A DNA stretch of 64,000 nucleotides from the NCBI GenBank assembly GCA_017462735.1, contig JAFTQO010000004.1:1-64000 (forward strand), read 5' to 3'. The position numbers and the translations under genes were made by a program. This document shows, one piece after another, positions 63,367 to 64,000 of the stretch. The stretch is from Clostridia bacterium. GTDB lineage: Bacteria > Bacillota > Clostridia > Christensenellales > Borkfalkiaceae. How positions within the stretch are numbered: the stretch's first letter is position 1; every line of letters begins with the position of its first letter. The notes under the pieces are model-generated. The model did no database searches. It was not told where the DNA came from and saw nothing but the letters and a program-made list of their open reading frames with translations.

Positions 63367-64000
63367 TTATTTCTTTTTTCTTCTCTTGCTTGCAACAAGC
63401 GCTGCGCTTGCCAAGCCAAGCAAAGTCGTTGCCGACGATACGCCTACGACGCCACCGCAACCAGCGCCTTCTGCCGACGCTTCTTTTACGTTAAGTTTTA
63501 CCGTGAAGGTACCTTTATCCGTGTAAACGGTCAATTCGTTCGAACCGAGGTTCAATTCTTGCAAAAAGACAGCATCAAACGTAAGTTTACCGTCTGTATC
63601 CGTATAAGAAACGGCTTTTCTTGCAATTTCTTCCTCGTTCAATACAATGGTAGAAATCTTTGCGCCTGCCGCTAACGTAACCGTAATCGTTTGACCAGGG
63701 TTTACCTTCTTGGTCAACGTACGACCACCGCTAACGATAACTTTTACGTCGTACAAAGACATATCCGTCTTTACTTCAAAGAGAAGTTCTACGCTACCAA
63801 CTTCATTGGCATTATCTTTGATGTATTGAGGGTCAAATTCCAAGATACCGGTCGTTACGTCATAACTAACAGCAGCACTAGGAATTTCTTCGCCGTCCTT
63901 CTTGATAGAAAGAACTGCCGCACCTGCAACAAGCGCAACTTTTGCGGATTCACCATATTGCACCGTGGTCGTCTTCAAAACAGGTTGTACCGTCCATTGC
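63367..64000 (-). CDS. C-terminal part of an anchored surface protein, N-terminus beyond the window
   Basis: The frame is open to the window edge (the visible 210 residues start QWTVQPVLKTTTVQYG), so this is the C-terminal part of a larger protein. It holds at least two similar beta-sandwich-like units of about 80 residues (VSYDVTTGILEFDPQYI and VSYTDTDGKLTFDAVFL occupy the same place in each). The end is GAGCGGVVG, one hydrophobic helix and SKRRKKK: a membrane anchor with a Cys just before it and a basic stop, resembling sorting tails in uncultured Clostridia. An LPXTG motif is absent. Its location upstream of the hydrolase operon suggests binding of a carbohydrate or another cell; this is inference. 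Confidence 0.8.
   Translation of the reverse strand, partial: QWTVQPVLKTTTVQYGESAKVALVAGAAVLSIKKDGEEIPSAAVSYDVTTGILEFDPQYIKDNANEVGSVELLFEVKTDMSLYDVKVIVSGGRTLTKKVNPGQTITVTLAAGAKISTIVLNEEEIARKAVSYTDTDGKLTFDAVFLQELNLGSNELTVYTDKGTFTVKLNVKEASAEGAGCGGVVGVSSATTLLGLASAALVASKRRKKK

Noticed and set aside
1..64000. tRNA, rRNA, CRISPR arrays, insertion sequences or prophage genes
   Set aside because: No cloverleaf with TTCGA-type loops, no rRNA text, no spaced direct repeats and no transposase or integrase motifs were seen on either strand.

Overview
The window looks like chromosomal DNA of an anaerobic Gram-positive-type bacterium of the Bacillota (Clostridia-like). The grounds are sigma-A type promoters (TTGACA, about 17 bp, TATAAT), AAGGAG/GGAGG ribosome sites, an RpoB with the insertion seen in many Clostridia, lysine synthesis by DapL, homocysteine synthesis by MetAA and MetY, RqcP, an IspD-IspF fusion, a SUF-like pair with a single SufBD protein, and a pyruvate formate-lyase operon. 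The species cannot be named. I see no rRNA, tRNA, CRISPR array, integrase or transposase.

Layout. (1) 1-24.3 kb, all on the - strand: a surface-glycan locus. A strong promoter at 24376-24405 precedes a near-continuous gene string: UDP-sugar 4,6-dehydratase, aminotransferase, phosphoglycosyl transferase and acetyltransferase (a pglF-E-C-D-like set for a diacetamido-bacillosamine-type sugar), then a nucleotidyltransferase-fold protein, many GT2/GT4 transferases, an EpsG/Wzy-like membrane protein, a Wzm/Wzt-type ABC exporter, a CDP-glycerol-type transferase, a pyruvyl transferase, a GT61, a capsular synthesis transferase and a CapE/FnlA-like dehydratase, ended by a terminator at 2866-2908. A second promoter with an operator-like palindrome (2815-2847) drives another initiating phosphoglycosyl transferase and two GT4 genes that run off the left edge. 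(2) 24.5-31 kb: rhamnose mutarotase on the + strand, then a - strand operon of CNNM-type membrane protein, galE, YgjP-like metallopeptidase, SufC-like and SufB-like proteins and M18 aminopeptidase. (3) 31.3-37 kb: metY-metAA on +, then tcdA and a Ca2+-type P-ATPase on -. (4) 37-42.4 kb: a secreted-type ComEC-like metallo-beta-lactamase protein and the pfl operon pflA, thioredoxin-like gene, pflB core, separate glycyl-radical domain. (5) 42.4-53.4 kb: rpoBC on - and, divergently, rqcP-ispDF-radA on +. (6) 53.5-57.2 kb: dapF-dapL-yitT on - and a zinc-ribbon NUDIX gene on +. (7) 57.2-64 kb: a - strand carbohydrate-processing operon (DUF4838 protein, GH78-like rhamnosidase, SASA-type esterase) downstream of an anchored surface protein that continues past the right edge.

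Most notable: the pyruvate formate-lyase is naturally split. The 677-residue core stops exactly where the glycyl-radical domain should begin, and that domain is a 77-residue gene with its own strong ribosome site. Other leads are the minimal SufBC pair, the two-initiator hybrid glycan locus with an eroded gene, several perfect palindromes sitting on promoters, and overlapping divergent leaders between rpoB and rqcP. All family names come from reading motifs by eye; no database search was run.
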